Assembly (NCBI GenBank): GCA_965230245.1
Contig: OZ246000.1
Coordinates: 2,232,001 to 2,296,000, forward strand
Source: JAGNKE01 sp965230245
GTDB lineage: Bacteria; Pseudomonadota; Alphaproteobacteria; Micavibrionales; Micavibrionaceae
Length of the DNA: 64,000 nt
Direction: 5' to 3'
The notes under the pieces are model-generated. The model was not told the DNA's origin. It was given only the letters and a program-made list of their open reading frames with translations, and searched no databases. Positions within the stretch are counted from its first letter, which is position 1. Each line of letters starts with the position of its first letter. Positions 43,341-52,674 of the stretch are shown piece after piece. Position numbers and translations under genes: made by a program.

Positions 43341-43379
43341 AAAACGCCCTGCACGATACACTCGTCGGGGCGTTTTCTT
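43341..43379 (+). terminator. Rho-independent terminator of rplM-rpsI
   Basis: AAAACGCCC (43341-43349) pairs perfectly with GGGCGTTTT (43368-43376), with an 18-base loop. It lies 42 bases after the rpsI stop and is followed by CTTG. Confidence 0.8.
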
Positions 43380-43427
43380 GTGCCGAGTATTTTGATGACC
43401 TAAGAAATAAAAAAGGAGCTGCCATCA

Positions 43428-43952
43428 ATGTCCCAATTTATCCTCCCGTATCGCGGCATCATGCCCAAAATCCACGAAAGCGCGTTCATCGCCCCAACCG
43501 CCAGCATTATCGGCGATGTCGAAATCGGGGAGGGAAGCAACATCTGGTACGGCGCGGTGCTGCGCGGTGACGTCAACCCGATCCGCATCGGCAGGAACAC
43601 GAACATTCAGGACGGCACGGTCATCCACACCACCAGTAATTTTCAGGGCACGGTGGTCGGCGATGACGTAACCGTCGGCCACATGGCGATCCTCCATGCC
43701 TGCACGGTGGAGGATAAGGGCTTTGTCGGCATGCAGGCCTGCGTCATGGACGGCGCGGTGGTGGAGGAAATGGGAATGCTCGCCGCGGGTGCGCTCCTGA
43801 CACCGAACAAACGTGTTCCGACGGGGCAACTCTGGTCAGGCCGCCCGGCAACCTATATGCGCGATATGAAACAGGTAGAAAAAGACTACATCCACTGGTC
43901 GGCCACGCACTACCGCGACCTCGGACAGGAGCATAAGGAGAATTGCGGATGA
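43428..43952 (+). CDS. Gamma-type carbonic anhydrase family protein (LbH hexapeptide)
   Basis: A 174-residue left-handed beta-helix protein. It has repeated hexapeptides (IGDVEIGEGSNIWYGAVLRGDVNPIRIG and NIQDGTVIHTT). The three metal-binding His are His67 (VIHTTS), His85 and His90 (VGHMAILHAC). This is the gamma carbonic anhydrase/PaaY/CaiE group, active with Zn or Fe or acting on other substrates, so exact activity is not certain. The C-terminal helix has WSGRPATYMRDM. The stop overlaps the next gene's ATG by 4 bp. Confidence 0.88.
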   Translation: MSQFILPYRGIMPKIHESAFIAPTASIIGDVEIGEGSNIWYGAVLRGDVNPIRIGRNTNIQDGTVIHTTSNFQGTVVGDDVTVGHMAILHACTVEDKGFVGMQACVMDGAVVEEMGMLAAGALLTPNKRVPTGQLWSGRPATYMRDMKQVEKDYIHWSATHYRDLGQEHKENCG

Positions 43953-44533
43953 GGAAGTGGTTCATTGCAATAAAAGCCTTAATACTACTCTGTCCTATGA
44001 GTGTCTATGCGCAGACAGACTCGGAAAGCCCCGAGAGTTTTTTTACTACGGATTACGTCGTAATAAATGAATTCGGCGAAATAGATAAAATGAGAGAAAT
44101 TACGTTGAGATGTGTCAACAAAAACGAAATATCTGTAGATTGTCGAATTTTTTACAATATATGGAAAAGAAAAAACATTAGCCCCTCGAAACAGCATGAT
44201 GAATACTTTTGCGATGTTTTATTCTACGGTGGAAGAGAATCCTATGAATTTTCTCCGAAACAAGGAGCTTGGGTCAGCATCAACAATTCATATGCACAGC
44301 CCTGTAAACTAAAAACCCCGAACAGACTTGAATATAATGAAGGGTGGAAGTTTATTGCAGGAGTATCTGGTGAAGACGCTGACAAATGGTCTCAGTTGCC
44401 GCAAAGATGCGCTCCTTTTTTAGATAAAGGCACAAAGAAATATATAGATAAAGCAAAAGGAGAGTTGTTTGATTTTGAATGCAAAGATGGTGAGTTAGTA
44501 TCTGAAGATTATATTGATGACAAAAACGAATAA
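43949..44533 (+). CDS. Secreted protein of unknown function
   Basis: A 194-residue product from the ATG at 43949, which overlaps the carbonic anhydrase stop by 4 bp. The N-terminus is a signal peptide (MRKWFIAIKALILLC, then a cleavage site near VYAQ). The mature part has several Cys (near CVNKNEISVDC, FCDVLFYGG, QPCKL, RCAPF, DFECKDG), suggesting disulfides in the periplasm. The gene is clearly more AT-rich than the carbonic anhydrase and phaC genes on each side. I do not recognise the family. Its 3' end is 3 bp from that of phaC. Confidence 0.62.
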   Translation: MRKWFIAIKALILLCPMSVYAQTDSESPESFFTTDYVVINEFGEIDKMREITLRCVNKNEISVDCRIFYNIWKRKNISPSKQHDEYFCDVLFYGGRESYEFSPKQGAWVSINNSYAQPCKLKTPNRLEYNEGWKFIAGVSGEDADKWSQLPQRCAPFLDKGTKKYIDKAKGELFDFECKDGELVSEDYIDDKNE

Positions 44534-44536
44534 ACA

Positions 44537-46357
44537 CTAACCCTTCATCCGAACATAACTGCCCGGAGCGGACTCGATGCCTTTGCTTGGCTGACGCGCG
44601 GTAACTTTCTTCCCCGCAAAGTCCTTCACCCATTTTTGCCATTCCGGCCACCAAGAGCCGTCATGCTGCTTGGCTTTTTCCAGCCACGCATCGGGATCAT
44701 CCGTAATCTGGTTATTCACCCAATAGCAATATTTCTTTTTCACGGGCGGGTTGATCACACCCGCAATGTGCCCAGACGCCGCGAGTGTAAACGTCACATC
44801 CCCGCCCAGACGCCGCATGCCATCATAGGTCGCCTTCCATGGTGCAATATGATCTTCACGTGTTGAAAGGAAATACGCTGGCGTTTTGATCTTCCCCAGA
44901 TCGACGGGAACGTCTTTCATCGTAACACCGCCCGCCGTGACCAGTGCGTTCTCAAGATACATCTTACGCAAATAATAGCTGTGCATCGCCGCAGGCATAT
45001 TTGTGCAGTCGTCATTCCAGTATAGAAGATCAAACGGAAACGGCTCTTTTCCCATCAGGTAATTGTTCACAACAAAAGACCAAATCAGGTCATTCGAGCG
45101 CAGCAAACTAAAGGTATTTTGCATTTCCTTACCTTCAAGAATACCTTTCTCGTACATCTTTTCATCAAGCTGCTCGATTTGCCCCTCATCAAGGAACAGC
45201 TTCAAATCACCCGCCTTATCAAAGTCCAGCAACGTCGTCAGAAAGGTCGCGGATGCAACACGCCCCGCCTTTTTCTTCGCAGTCAGATACCCCAGAGTAC
45301 AAGTCAGCAAAGTGCCGCCAAGACAATACCCGATCACATTGGTCTTCTTTTGGTCGGTAACCTTTTCAACCTGATCAAGCGCATCCAGAACGCCTTCTTC
45401 CATGTAATCTTCAAAACGCTTCTTCGAAAGCTTCGGTCCCGGATTAACCCATGAAATCGCAAAAACGGTATGCCCTTGCTCGACCGCCCATGCGATAAAG
45501 GAATTCTCGGGCTTCAAATCCAGAATGTAGTATTTGTTAATCCACGGCGGTATAATCAAAAGCGGCGTCTCGAAGACTTTGTCTGTCTTCGGCGCATACT
45601 GGATCAACTGCATCAGATCATTCTGGTAGACGACGCGCCCTTCGGTCACGGCGATATTCTTGCCCAGCTCGAATTGGTCATATTGCGTGGTGCTAATTTT
45701 TAACTCGCCCTGTCCGCGCTCAAGATCCTCGATCAGGTTCTCCAGACCCCGCACCAGATTTTCACCGCCGCTGTTAATTGTCTCATTCAGAACTTCGGGG
45801 TTCGTCATCAAAAAATTTGTTGGCGAAATCGCATTGGCAAAAAGCTTTGTGGCAAAAGCCAGCTTTTCTTTTTCTTTCGGCGTAATGCCGTCCGCATCAC
45901 GAACGGTGCGATCCATCCATTGGCACGTTAGGAGATAGGATTGCTTGATAAAATCGAAGAGGGCGCTTTCCTGCCATTCAGGAGCGCGAAAACGTCTGTC
46001 ACCGGATTCCGGTTCAATCAGTGTTCGCCCGTCTTGCCCCATAAATTTCAGGAAGCTTTCCTGCCAAAGCTCCGTCCATTGCTGCACAAACTCTGCCTGC
46101 ATCTGCAGGAATTTTCCGGGGTCGGTCGCAACACTATCGAGAAATGCCATGTAGCTCTGGCGGATATTCATCGGGTCAAGGTCGCGGTTCAAAAAGTCCT
46201 CGACACCCTTTTGATTGCCGTATTTTTCGATATATTCTTCAAACAAGGGCGTCGCACGTTCATAAGCGTCAAGTAGCGCGCGCGAAAGCACAACAAAGTC
46301 AGGCGCCTTATATTCGGGTTGGCTTGTTTCCGTATCCGTTTTCTTTGCTGCTGCCAT
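44537..46357 (-). CDS. phaC: Class I poly(3-hydroxyalkanoate) synthase
   Basis: Polymerises hydroxyacyl-CoA to PHA storage granules. The 606-residue product from the ATG at 46357 (MAAAKKTDTE) has the expected size. The N-terminal PhaC_N domain (about 75-245) is followed by the hydrolase domain with the lipase-like box IGYCLGGT (Cys345), Asp502 (REDHIAPW) and His530 (AASGHIAG). It is a class I enzyme by length and lacks a PhaE partner. No phaA, phaB, phasin or depolymerase is in the window. Confidence 0.95.
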   Translation of the reverse strand: MAAAKKTDTETSQPEYKAPDFVVLSRALLDAYERATPLFEEYIEKYGNQKGVEDFLNRDLDPMNIRQSYMAFLDSVATDPGKFLQMQAEFVQQWTELWQESFLKFMGQDGRTLIEPESGDRRFRAPEWQESALFDFIKQSYLLTCQWMDRTVRDADGITPKEKEKLAFATKLFANAISPTNFLMTNPEVLNETINSGGENLVRGLENLIEDLERGQGELKISTTQYDQFELGKNIAVTEGRVVYQNDLMQLIQYAPKTDKVFETPLLIIPPWINKYYILDLKPENSFIAWAVEQGHTVFAISWVNPGPKLSKKRFEDYMEEGVLDALDQVEKVTDQKKTNVIGYCLGGTLLTCTLGYLTAKKKAGRVASATFLTTLLDFDKAGDLKLFLDEGQIEQLDEKMYEKGILEGKEMQNTFSLLRSNDLIWSFVVNNYLMGKEPFPFDLLYWNDDCTNMPAAMHSYYLRKMYLENALVTAGGVTMKDVPVDLGKIKTPAYFLSTREDHIAPWKATYDGMRRLGGDVTFTLAASGHIAGVINPPVKKKYCYWVNNQITDDPDAWLEKAKQHDGSWWPEWQKWVKDFAGKKVTARQPSKGIESAPGSYVRMKG

Positions 46358-46442
46358 CACTAAACCGTTAATCCTGTGTATAAATTGCTGCAAGTCTAAC
46401 GCGACTGTGCTGCAATAATGGCCAAAAATCAAGGGAAACTAT

Positions 46443-47135
46443 TTATGCGGGAATACCAGCGGTATCTGCAACTTTCTGCGTTGCAAACCTCTCACACAAA
46501 ACCGCAAGATAGGCCACAACAAAAATAAACAGATAAAGCTCTTCGACTTCGCTGGCACGTGTAAAGACATCATCACCAAGCGCCTCAGTAATCTTGGATG
46601 TCAGCTTAACGATAAGAAAGAAAACGGCAATCGGAATTATGCGCACATCACCAAGGATAGGCTTCGAGAAATCAGGGATCAGCGAAGGTTTGAATTTCTG
46701 GATAAGCGGAATGATCAAGCCACACATAATGACCCCGATCTCAAGAATAAGCCGCGGTTTCTGGTCAAGCCAAGAAGATGTATTGTGTAGATTGGTCTCC
46801 TGCTGGTCATTCACATGTAACCAGTAATCCGGCGTACTCCATTCAAAAATATGCTGCCCCCAGCTCAGCTCCTCTCCAAAGACGTAAGCGCTCCCGATCA
46901 GAGCCAATAAACCCCAGCCGCGGATATATTTATTCGGCGCGATCTTGATTAGGTAGGCAGACAAAAGAATGGCGGGGATCAGGATAAGCCACTGCAGCAA
47001 TTCATGCGGCCCTTCCTCCGAATGCAAACCCGGCAGGTATTCCTCGCGCACCGTCAGTTCTATCACGACTTGTGCCAGAATAATAAATAGAGGTAGGTAG
47101 ACGGTAAACGCCCTTGAAAGAAAAAGTTTGTACAT
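46443..47135 (-). CDS. Multi-pass membrane protein with WGQ/NLHN motif, unknown function
   Basis: A 230-residue product when the ATG at 47135 (MYKLFLSRAF) is used. The frame is open to 47339, but those extra residues overlap the hom region and look non-coding. About six to seven membrane helices are predicted. Between two of them lies YVFGEELSWGQHIFEWSTPDYW, in which the acidic pair and Trp/Gln/His are striking, followed by NDQQETNLHN. The same E-x-S-W-G-Q plus NLHN pattern occurs in scattered uncharacterised membrane proteins, from memory. It is divergent from hom. Confidence 0.7.
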   Translation of the reverse strand: MYKLFLSRAFTVYLPLFIILAQVVIELTVREEYLPGLHSEEGPHELLQWLILIPAILLSAYLIKIAPNKYIRGWGLLALIGSAYVFGEELSWGQHIFEWSTPDYWLHVNDQQETNLHNTSSWLDQKPRLILEIGVIMCGLIIPLIQKFKPSLIPDFSKPILGDVRIIPIAVFFLIVKLTSKITEALGDDVFTRASEVEELYLFIFVVAYLAVLCERFATQKVADTAGIPA

Positions 47136-47339
47136 CTGTAAGGTTATAATTCTTAAGGAAAGAACATTAATCCTTCTTTCTACGTCATTTTTATATGAAA
47201 TAAAAGAGACGTTAAAGCATGGTGACAAGACGAACGCGTTTATAAAAAACATCGGCCATGCGGCATTCCTTTTCTTGAAACTGTGCTCTATCCACTGTAA
47301 TAACGTACCGTTTAATTGAATTATCAGGGACAAGCACAA

Positions 47340-48632
47340 ATGTCAGAGCCATTTAAAATAGCGATAGCCGGCCTCGGAACCGTAGGCGTAGGCGTTATAA
47401 AAATTCTGCAGCAGCATTCTGAGATGATTGAAATGCGTGCCGGACGTCCCGTTGAAATTGTAGCTGTAAGCGCTAAAACGAAAAACCGCGAGCGTGGCAT
47501 TGACCTGTCAGGGTTTGAATGGGTGGATAATGCCGAGGATTTAGCAAATTACAAAGGCGTCGATGCTGTACTGGAACTCATCGGCGGCTCTGAGGGTACA
47601 GCGGCCAATCTTGTGAAAGGCGCACTCGAAAACGGCCTACACGTAGTCACAGCAAATAAAGCATTACTGGCTCATCACGGCATCGATCTGGCAACGACTG
47701 CGGAAAAGAATAACGCTTGCCTGCTGTACGAGGCAGCAGTCGCAGGCGGCATTCCGATCATCAAGGGCTTGCGCGAAGGGCTGGCCGCTAATGAGATCAA
47801 GAGCGTTTATGGCATCCTGAACGGAACCTGTAACTATATCCTCAGTGAAATGCGTACATCCGGCCGCGATTTTCAGGATGTATTGCAGGAAGCACAAGAG
47901 GCAGGATACGCCGAAGCGGACCCGACATTCGACATCGAAGGCATTGATGCTGCGCATAAGCTGGCAATCCTGACCGCTATCGCATTCGGTGTAAAGCCGG
48001 ATTTCGATGCAGTAACTATCGAAGGGATTACACACATAAACGCGACAGACATCGCTTATGCGGATGAATTCGGCTACCGTATTAAGCTGCTGGGGATTGC
48101 TCGCCGTGAAAACGGCAAAATTCTGCAAGTGATGGAACCATGTCTGGTTCCGATCGGCAGCCCTCTCGGCATTATCGAGGATGTCTACAACGCCGTATAT
48201 GTCGAAGGCGATTATGTCGAAACACCACTATTTACCGGAAAAGGCGCTGGAGAAGGCCCGACGGCTTCATCAGTCGTCGCCGATCTTATTGATCTTGCAC
48301 GCGGTATTCGCTTACCGACCTTCGGCATTCCGGCATCCAAATTGCAGGACGCACAATGGGCCGATCCGGGCGAAACGGAAAACCGTTATTACCTGCGCTT
48401 AAGCGTTCTGGATCAGGCTGGTGTCATCGCGGACGTTTCCGCCATCCTTCGGGATCAAAATATCTCTATCGAAGGGTTGGTTCAGCGCGCACGTGATCCG
48501 GGGCAACCTGTGCCCGTCGTGCTGACAACACATGAAACGAAACACGCAGATATGGTGAAAGCTTGCAGCATGATTGAAGCACTTGAAACATCTGTCGATA
48601 AACCGCGTTTGATGTGCATAGAAGAACTGTAA
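47340..48632 (+). CDS. hom: Homoserine dehydrogenase
   Basis: Reduces aspartate semialdehyde to homoserine for threonine and methionine synthesis. The 430-residue product from the ATG at 47340 has KIAIAGLGTVGVGVIKIL (NAD(P) fold) and NGLHVVTANKALLAHHG. The catalytic region is KSVYGILNGTCNYILSEM, AQEAGYAEADPTFDIEGIDAAHKLAIL. A C-terminal ACT domain (about 350-428, RLSVLDQAGVIADVSAIL) suggests threonine feedback. AGGGA lies nine bases upstream. It precedes glpX and recJ. Confidence 0.96.
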   Translation: MSEPFKIAIAGLGTVGVGVIKILQQHSEMIEMRAGRPVEIVAVSAKTKNRERGIDLSGFEWVDNAEDLANYKGVDAVLELIGGSEGTAANLVKGALENGLHVVTANKALLAHHGIDLATTAEKNNACLLYEAAVAGGIPIIKGLREGLAANEIKSVYGILNGTCNYILSEMRTSGRDFQDVLQEAQEAGYAEADPTFDIEGIDAAHKLAILTAIAFGVKPDFDAVTIEGITHINATDIAYADEFGYRIKLLGIARRENGKILQVMEPCLVPIGSPLGIIEDVYNAVYVEGDYVETPLFTGKGAGEGPTASSVVADLIDLARGIRLPTFGIPASKLQDAQWADPGETENRYYLRLSVLDQAGVIADVSAILRDQNISIEGLVQRARDPGQPVPVVLTTHETKHADMVKACSMIEALETSVDKPRLMCIEEL

Positions 48633-48717
48633 TAGCCGTAGTGTGAAAAGCTTGCACGGCTTTGGTGAATGACTAAAGTAATATGAGATTTAATCTGGAA
48701 ATATAAGGCAAACCCAC

Positions 48718-49749
48718 ATGACAAATTCCGCAGAAGCAGAAAAAATTGCAGCAGCACCGCCACAAGAGGGCTTTGCTATGGACAGAAACCTCGCGCTTGA
48801 GGTTGTTCGCGTAACCGAAGCCGCCGCGCTCGCAGCGTCCAAGCTTGTTGGTCGTGGCGACAAGGTAAAGGCAGATCAGGTCGCCGTCGATGCCATGCGG
48901 GATGCTTTGAACTCCCTTCACATTCAGGGCAAGGTCGTGATCGGCGAAGGTGAGCGCGACGAAGCGCCGATGCTGTATATCGGTGAAGAAGTCGGAACAG
49001 GAAAAGGCCCTAAAATTGATATCGCCCTCGACCCGCTGGAAGGAACGGATATCACGGCTGCAGGTGGCCCGAACGCTCTGGCAGTTGTTGCCATGACGGA
49101 CGAAGGCGGCTTTTTGAATGCTCCCGACGTCTACATGCAAAAAATTGCCGTAGGCCCGGGCATTGACCCGAATATCCTGAGCCTTGATGACCCGATTGAG
49201 GATGTCCTGAAAAAACTGGCGAAGGAAAGAGGCGGCGCAGTAGACGAACTGACGGTTTGTATTCTGGATCGCCCGCGCCATGAAGACCTTATCGGTGATG
49301 TGCGCAAGGCTGGCGCACGTATTATCCTAATCGGTGACGGTGATGTCAGTGCAGTGATCGCAACCACAGAATCCGACAATACGGGCATCGATCTTTATGT
49401 CGGTTCCGGCGGAGCACCGGAAGGGGTTCTGGCCGCGGCTGCGCTCCAGTGTACAGGCGGTGCAATGCTTGGCCGTCTGGTTTTCCGCAATGATGATGAA
49501 ATCGCCCGCGCCGAGCGTTGGGGCATTAAAGACCTTGATCAGATTTATACAACCGACGATCTGGCCAAGGGCGATAACGTCATGTTCGCGGCAACGGGCG
49601 TAACAGACGGTACGATGTTGCGTGGTGTACGCCGTTCCGCTGGCGGTGCGAAAACGTCCTCCATCGTGATGCGCTCCAAGTCCGGTACAGTTCGCCGCGT
49701 AGAGGCAACACACAACTTCCGCCGCAAAACATGGATTAAATCCATTTAA
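48718..49749 (+). CDS. glpX: Class II fructose-1,6-bisphosphatase
   Basis: Dephosphorylates fructose 1,6-bisphosphate in gluconeogenesis. The 343-residue product has DRNLALEVVRVTEAAALAASKLVGRGDK, VVIGEGERDEAPML and the metal motif IDIALDPLEGTDITA. Further blocks are ARIILIGDGDVSAVI, DLYVGSGGAPEGVLAAAAL, and TGVTDGTMLRGV. It counters the PFK at 7455. It lies between hom and recJ, a frequent alphaproteobacterial order. Confidence 0.95.
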   Translation: MTNSAEAEKIAAAPPQEGFAMDRNLALEVVRVTEAAALAASKLVGRGDKVKADQVAVDAMRDALNSLHIQGKVVIGEGERDEAPMLYIGEEVGTGKGPKIDIALDPLEGTDITAAGGPNALAVVAMTDEGGFLNAPDVYMQKIAVGPGIDPNILSLDDPIEDVLKKLAKERGGAVDELTVCILDRPRHEDLIGDVRKAGARIILIGDGDVSAVIATTESDNTGIDLYVGSGGAPEGVLAAAALQCTGGAMLGRLVFRNDDEIARAERWGIKDLDQIYTTDDLAKGDNVMFAATGVTDGTMLRGVRRSAGGAKTSSIVMRSKSGTVRRVEATHNFRRKTWIKSI

Positions 49750-49831
49750 GGATGACACCGCCTGTGGATAACAAAGATTTGATCGGCCCTGTTGCTATAT
49801 TGCGCAGGGCCGAAGCTTTATCCTGAATACT

Positions 49832-51661
49832 ATGCAAAATAATATTCTTGTAGAAAAATCTCTCATGCGTGCGCGTTGGGTCATTCTCGATGCCCCCTTG
49901 GATCAGGTAGAACAACTCGCCCGTGCCCATAATTTGCCCGAAATCATTGCGCGTATGCTCTGTGCTCGCGGTGTAACGAAAGACAGCGTAGAGGCGTTTC
50001 TAAGACCGACTTTGAAAAACAACTTTCCTGACCCGTTCTCTATGCAGGGAATGGAAGAAATGGCTGAGGATATCGCAACCGCTATCATGGAAAGTAAACC
50101 ATTTGCCATCTTCGGTGACTTTGATGTGGACGGCGCAACATCCTCGGCAATCCTCTACCGTTTCCTCAAACATTGTGGCATAGAGGCCACTGTATACATC
50201 CCAGATCGTCTTACCGAAGGCTACGGCCCGAACATCGAAGCGCTTAAAAAGCTTAGGGAAGACGGTGCAGAAGTTCTGATGATGCTCGATTGCGGTACAA
50301 CCGCGTTTGATGTCGTTTCGGCAGGTACAGACCTTGGCCTGAAAATCGTAATCCTCGACCATCACGAGGCAGAGGACAAACTGCCCGATGCATGGCACGT
50401 CATAAACCCGAAACGTAAGGATGACACTTCGGGGCTAGATACGCTGGCCGCGTGCGGTGTGACATTCATGGTCTGTGTTGCCGTCAACAGCCGCCTGAGG
50501 GAGAAGGGCTACTACAAAGCGCAAAGCATTCGTGAACCCGACCTCAAGGGGGACATGGACTTACTCGCCCTTGGAACAGTCTGCGATATGGTACCGTTAA
50601 CAGGCCCGAATAGGCTCTTTGTAAAGGCAGGTTTTGCAACCGAGCCTTATCGAATGAATACAGGGATGAAAGCCCTCATGCATGTCGCAGGGGTAAACCC
50701 GCCGATGACCACCTACGATGCGGGGTATGCGCTAGGCCCACGCATTAATGCAGGGAGCCGCGTCCACAAAGCCGATCTCGGTGCCAAGCTTCTGTGTACC
50801 GAAGACCCTGAAGAAGCAAAGAACATCGCATGGACGCTAAATGACTGTAACAAGCTGCGCAAGGATATACAGGCAGAGATGGAAGAAGAAGCCATACATA
50901 TGGCTGAGCAAACGGGGCAGACCGAGAAGCCTCTCATTCTTGTGGCTAAAGAAGGTTGGCACCCGGGTCTGAGCGGCCTTGTCGCCGGAAACTTGAAAGA
51001 AAAATACGGCAAGCCTGCCTGTGTTGTGACATATGCGGAAAACCTTAATGGCAAGAAAGAGGGCAGGGGGTCAGGCCGTTCTATCCCCGGAATACATATC
51101 GCTCAGGCTTTCATTGACGCCCGCACGGAAGGTCTACTCGAAAAAGGCGGAGGGCATGCCATGGCAGGCGGCTTCACCGTTCTGCCTGAAAAAATTGATG
51201 AATTGCGTGAGTTCCTGGGTGAGCATATACAAAAACAAACGGAGTCCGGTTACATCAATATCGAAACCACCATAGACGGCGTCCTGTCCGCGCGCGGCGT
51301 TGATATTGAGCTGATTACATTACTGCAAAACTTTATCGGCCCTTTCGGTCAGGAACATCCCGAACCGACCTTTGCTCTTACAAACGTAAAACTGTTCAAG
51401 GTCGATATTATCGGCGAGAAACACATCAGGGCCATGATCGGAGATCAACACGGCGGGAGCTGGCTTAAGGGCGTGGCATTCCGCTCTGTCGGGACACCGC
51501 TGGGGGATACGCTTCTTGCAGGACAAAACAACAAGCAGCTGCTTCATATTGCTGGAAGCCTGAAAATCAATGAATGGCAGGGTAGGCAAACCCCCGAAAT
51601 CCATATTCAGGACGCTGCGTATGCGAAACAACAGGAAGACAAAGCCGTAAAAATTGCCTAA
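49832..51661 (+). CDS. recJ: Single-stranded-DNA-specific exonuclease RecJ
   Basis: 5'-3' ssDNA exonuclease of the DHH family, acting in recombination and mismatch repair. The 609-residue product has the metal motifs IFGDFDVDGATSSA (94-106), MLDCGTTAFD and ILDHHEAE with Asp176-His177-His178. The DHHA1 domain has GWHPGLSGLVAGNLKEKYGKPACV and GSGRSIPGIHIAQAF, KGGGHAMAGGFTV. An OB-fold C-terminus follows (about 500-600). An ATG eleven residues later (49862) is an alternative start. Confidence 0.95.
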   Translation: MQNNILVEKSLMRARWVILDAPLDQVEQLARAHNLPEIIARMLCARGVTKDSVEAFLRPTLKNNFPDPFSMQGMEEMAEDIATAIMESKPFAIFGDFDVDGATSSAILYRFLKHCGIEATVYIPDRLTEGYGPNIEALKKLREDGAEVLMMLDCGTTAFDVVSAGTDLGLKIVILDHHEAEDKLPDAWHVINPKRKDDTSGLDTLAACGVTFMVCVAVNSRLREKGYYKAQSIREPDLKGDMDLLALGTVCDMVPLTGPNRLFVKAGFATEPYRMNTGMKALMHVAGVNPPMTTYDAGYALGPRINAGSRVHKADLGAKLLCTEDPEEAKNIAWTLNDCNKLRKDIQAEMEEEAIHMAEQTGQTEKPLILVAKEGWHPGLSGLVAGNLKEKYGKPACVVTYAENLNGKKEGRGSGRSIPGIHIAQAFIDARTEGLLEKGGGHAMAGGFTVLPEKIDELREFLGEHIQKQTESGYINIETTIDGVLSARGVDIELITLLQNFIGPFGQEHPEPTFALTNVKLFKVDIIGEKHIRAMIGDQHGGSWLKGVAFRSVGTPLGDTLLAGQNNKQLLHIAGSLKINEWQGRQTPEIHIQDAAYAKQQEDKAVKIA

Positions 51662-51708
51662 AAGAGACTGAAACCAAAGCCAACCCAAAATAAAGCGGGA
51701 GATCATCG

Positions 51709-52629
51709 GTGTTCAGTACAATACGGTCTTTCATAGAACGGCATTTCGGGCTTTTGTTAATTACGGCATTTATCTTCGGCCTGTTTGTCCCTGGTGCGGA
51801 AAACGTACCGAAAGAAGCGATCCTGATCCTGCTGGCCACAATTATACTGTTTTCATGTTCGAAGATTAAGATCGAGGATTTCAAGGCCTTTCGTCTGCGT
51901 GATATCCTCGGCTTTTATATCTTGCGGTTCATAATATTTCCCGTGATCGTTTTCTACATTGCGGGAGCGCTCATACCGGACTACCGCTACGCTCTGCTTC
52001 TGCTGGCTCTTTTACCCTGCGGCGCAACACTGCCTGCTATGCTCGGGATACTGGGCGGTAATACCGCACTGGGGTTAAGCGCTGTCACTGTCACAGGACT
52101 GATGGCACCGTTCACGATTACGCTGGGCTTTTACATCTTCAGTGATGTTTCGATGGATCTCGATATTCAGGATATGTTTTACAAACTGGTGTTGATGATT
52201 TTCTGTCCTGCCATCTTGTATTTTGGGTTTCTACGCATGATCAAGCCTGTGAAAATAAAGATGCGTGAAAATGCCTCGATGATGGGTGTGCTCCTGATCT
52301 GTGTCGTCATTGTCATTGTTGTCTCCTATGAACGAGAGAAGTTCTTTATGGAGCCGATGATGTTTCTAGAGGCCGTTGTAATCGGTTTTGTTGCATACTT
52401 TTCATTCTACGCGATGGGGTGGATTCTTTTCAAAAATGCCGACCATCCTAGTCGCATAAGCTACGCTTTAATGAGCGGAAACAATAACATAGCGCTTGGG
52501 ATCAGCCTTGCCGCATTATATTTCCCTCAAAAAGAAGCTTTTATTCTTGTCGCGTGGGAGATTTTGTGGATAATGGGTGTTACATTATTTCAATTGTATT
52601 TGAAACGTTATCCTGTAACACAAACTTAA
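51709..52629 (+). CDS. Bile acid:sodium symporter (BASS)-like membrane protein
   Basis: A 306-residue protein with about nine to ten helices. The overall plan is that of the BASS/SBF and arsenite-transporter-like fold, with crossover segments such as LLLALLPCGATLPAMLGILGGN in the first half and SYALMSGNNNIALGISLAALYFP in the second. Both are typical of the substrate/ion site. The substrate cannot be inferred. The start is GTG at 51709, with GCGGGAG some eight bases before. It follows recJ by 47 bp and precedes the Cys/His-rich protein by 45 bp. Confidence 0.75.
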   Translation: MFSTIRSFIERHFGLLLITAFIFGLFVPGAENVPKEAILILLATIILFSCSKIKIEDFKAFRLRDILGFYILRFIIFPVIVFYIAGALIPDYRYALLLLALLPCGATLPAMLGILGGNTALGLSAVTVTGLMAPFTITLGFYIFSDVSMDLDIQDMFYKLVLMIFCPAILYFGFLRMIKPVKIKMRENASMMGVLLICVVIVIVVSYEREKFFMEPMMFLEAVVIGFVAYFSFYAMGWILFKNADHPSRISYALMSGNNNIALGISLAALYFPQKEAFILVAWEILWIMGVTLFQLYLKRYPVTQT

Positions 52630-52674
52630 AATAAGTGTTTCAGGATTTTTGTATGACAGGTTTTAGGTAAGAAA

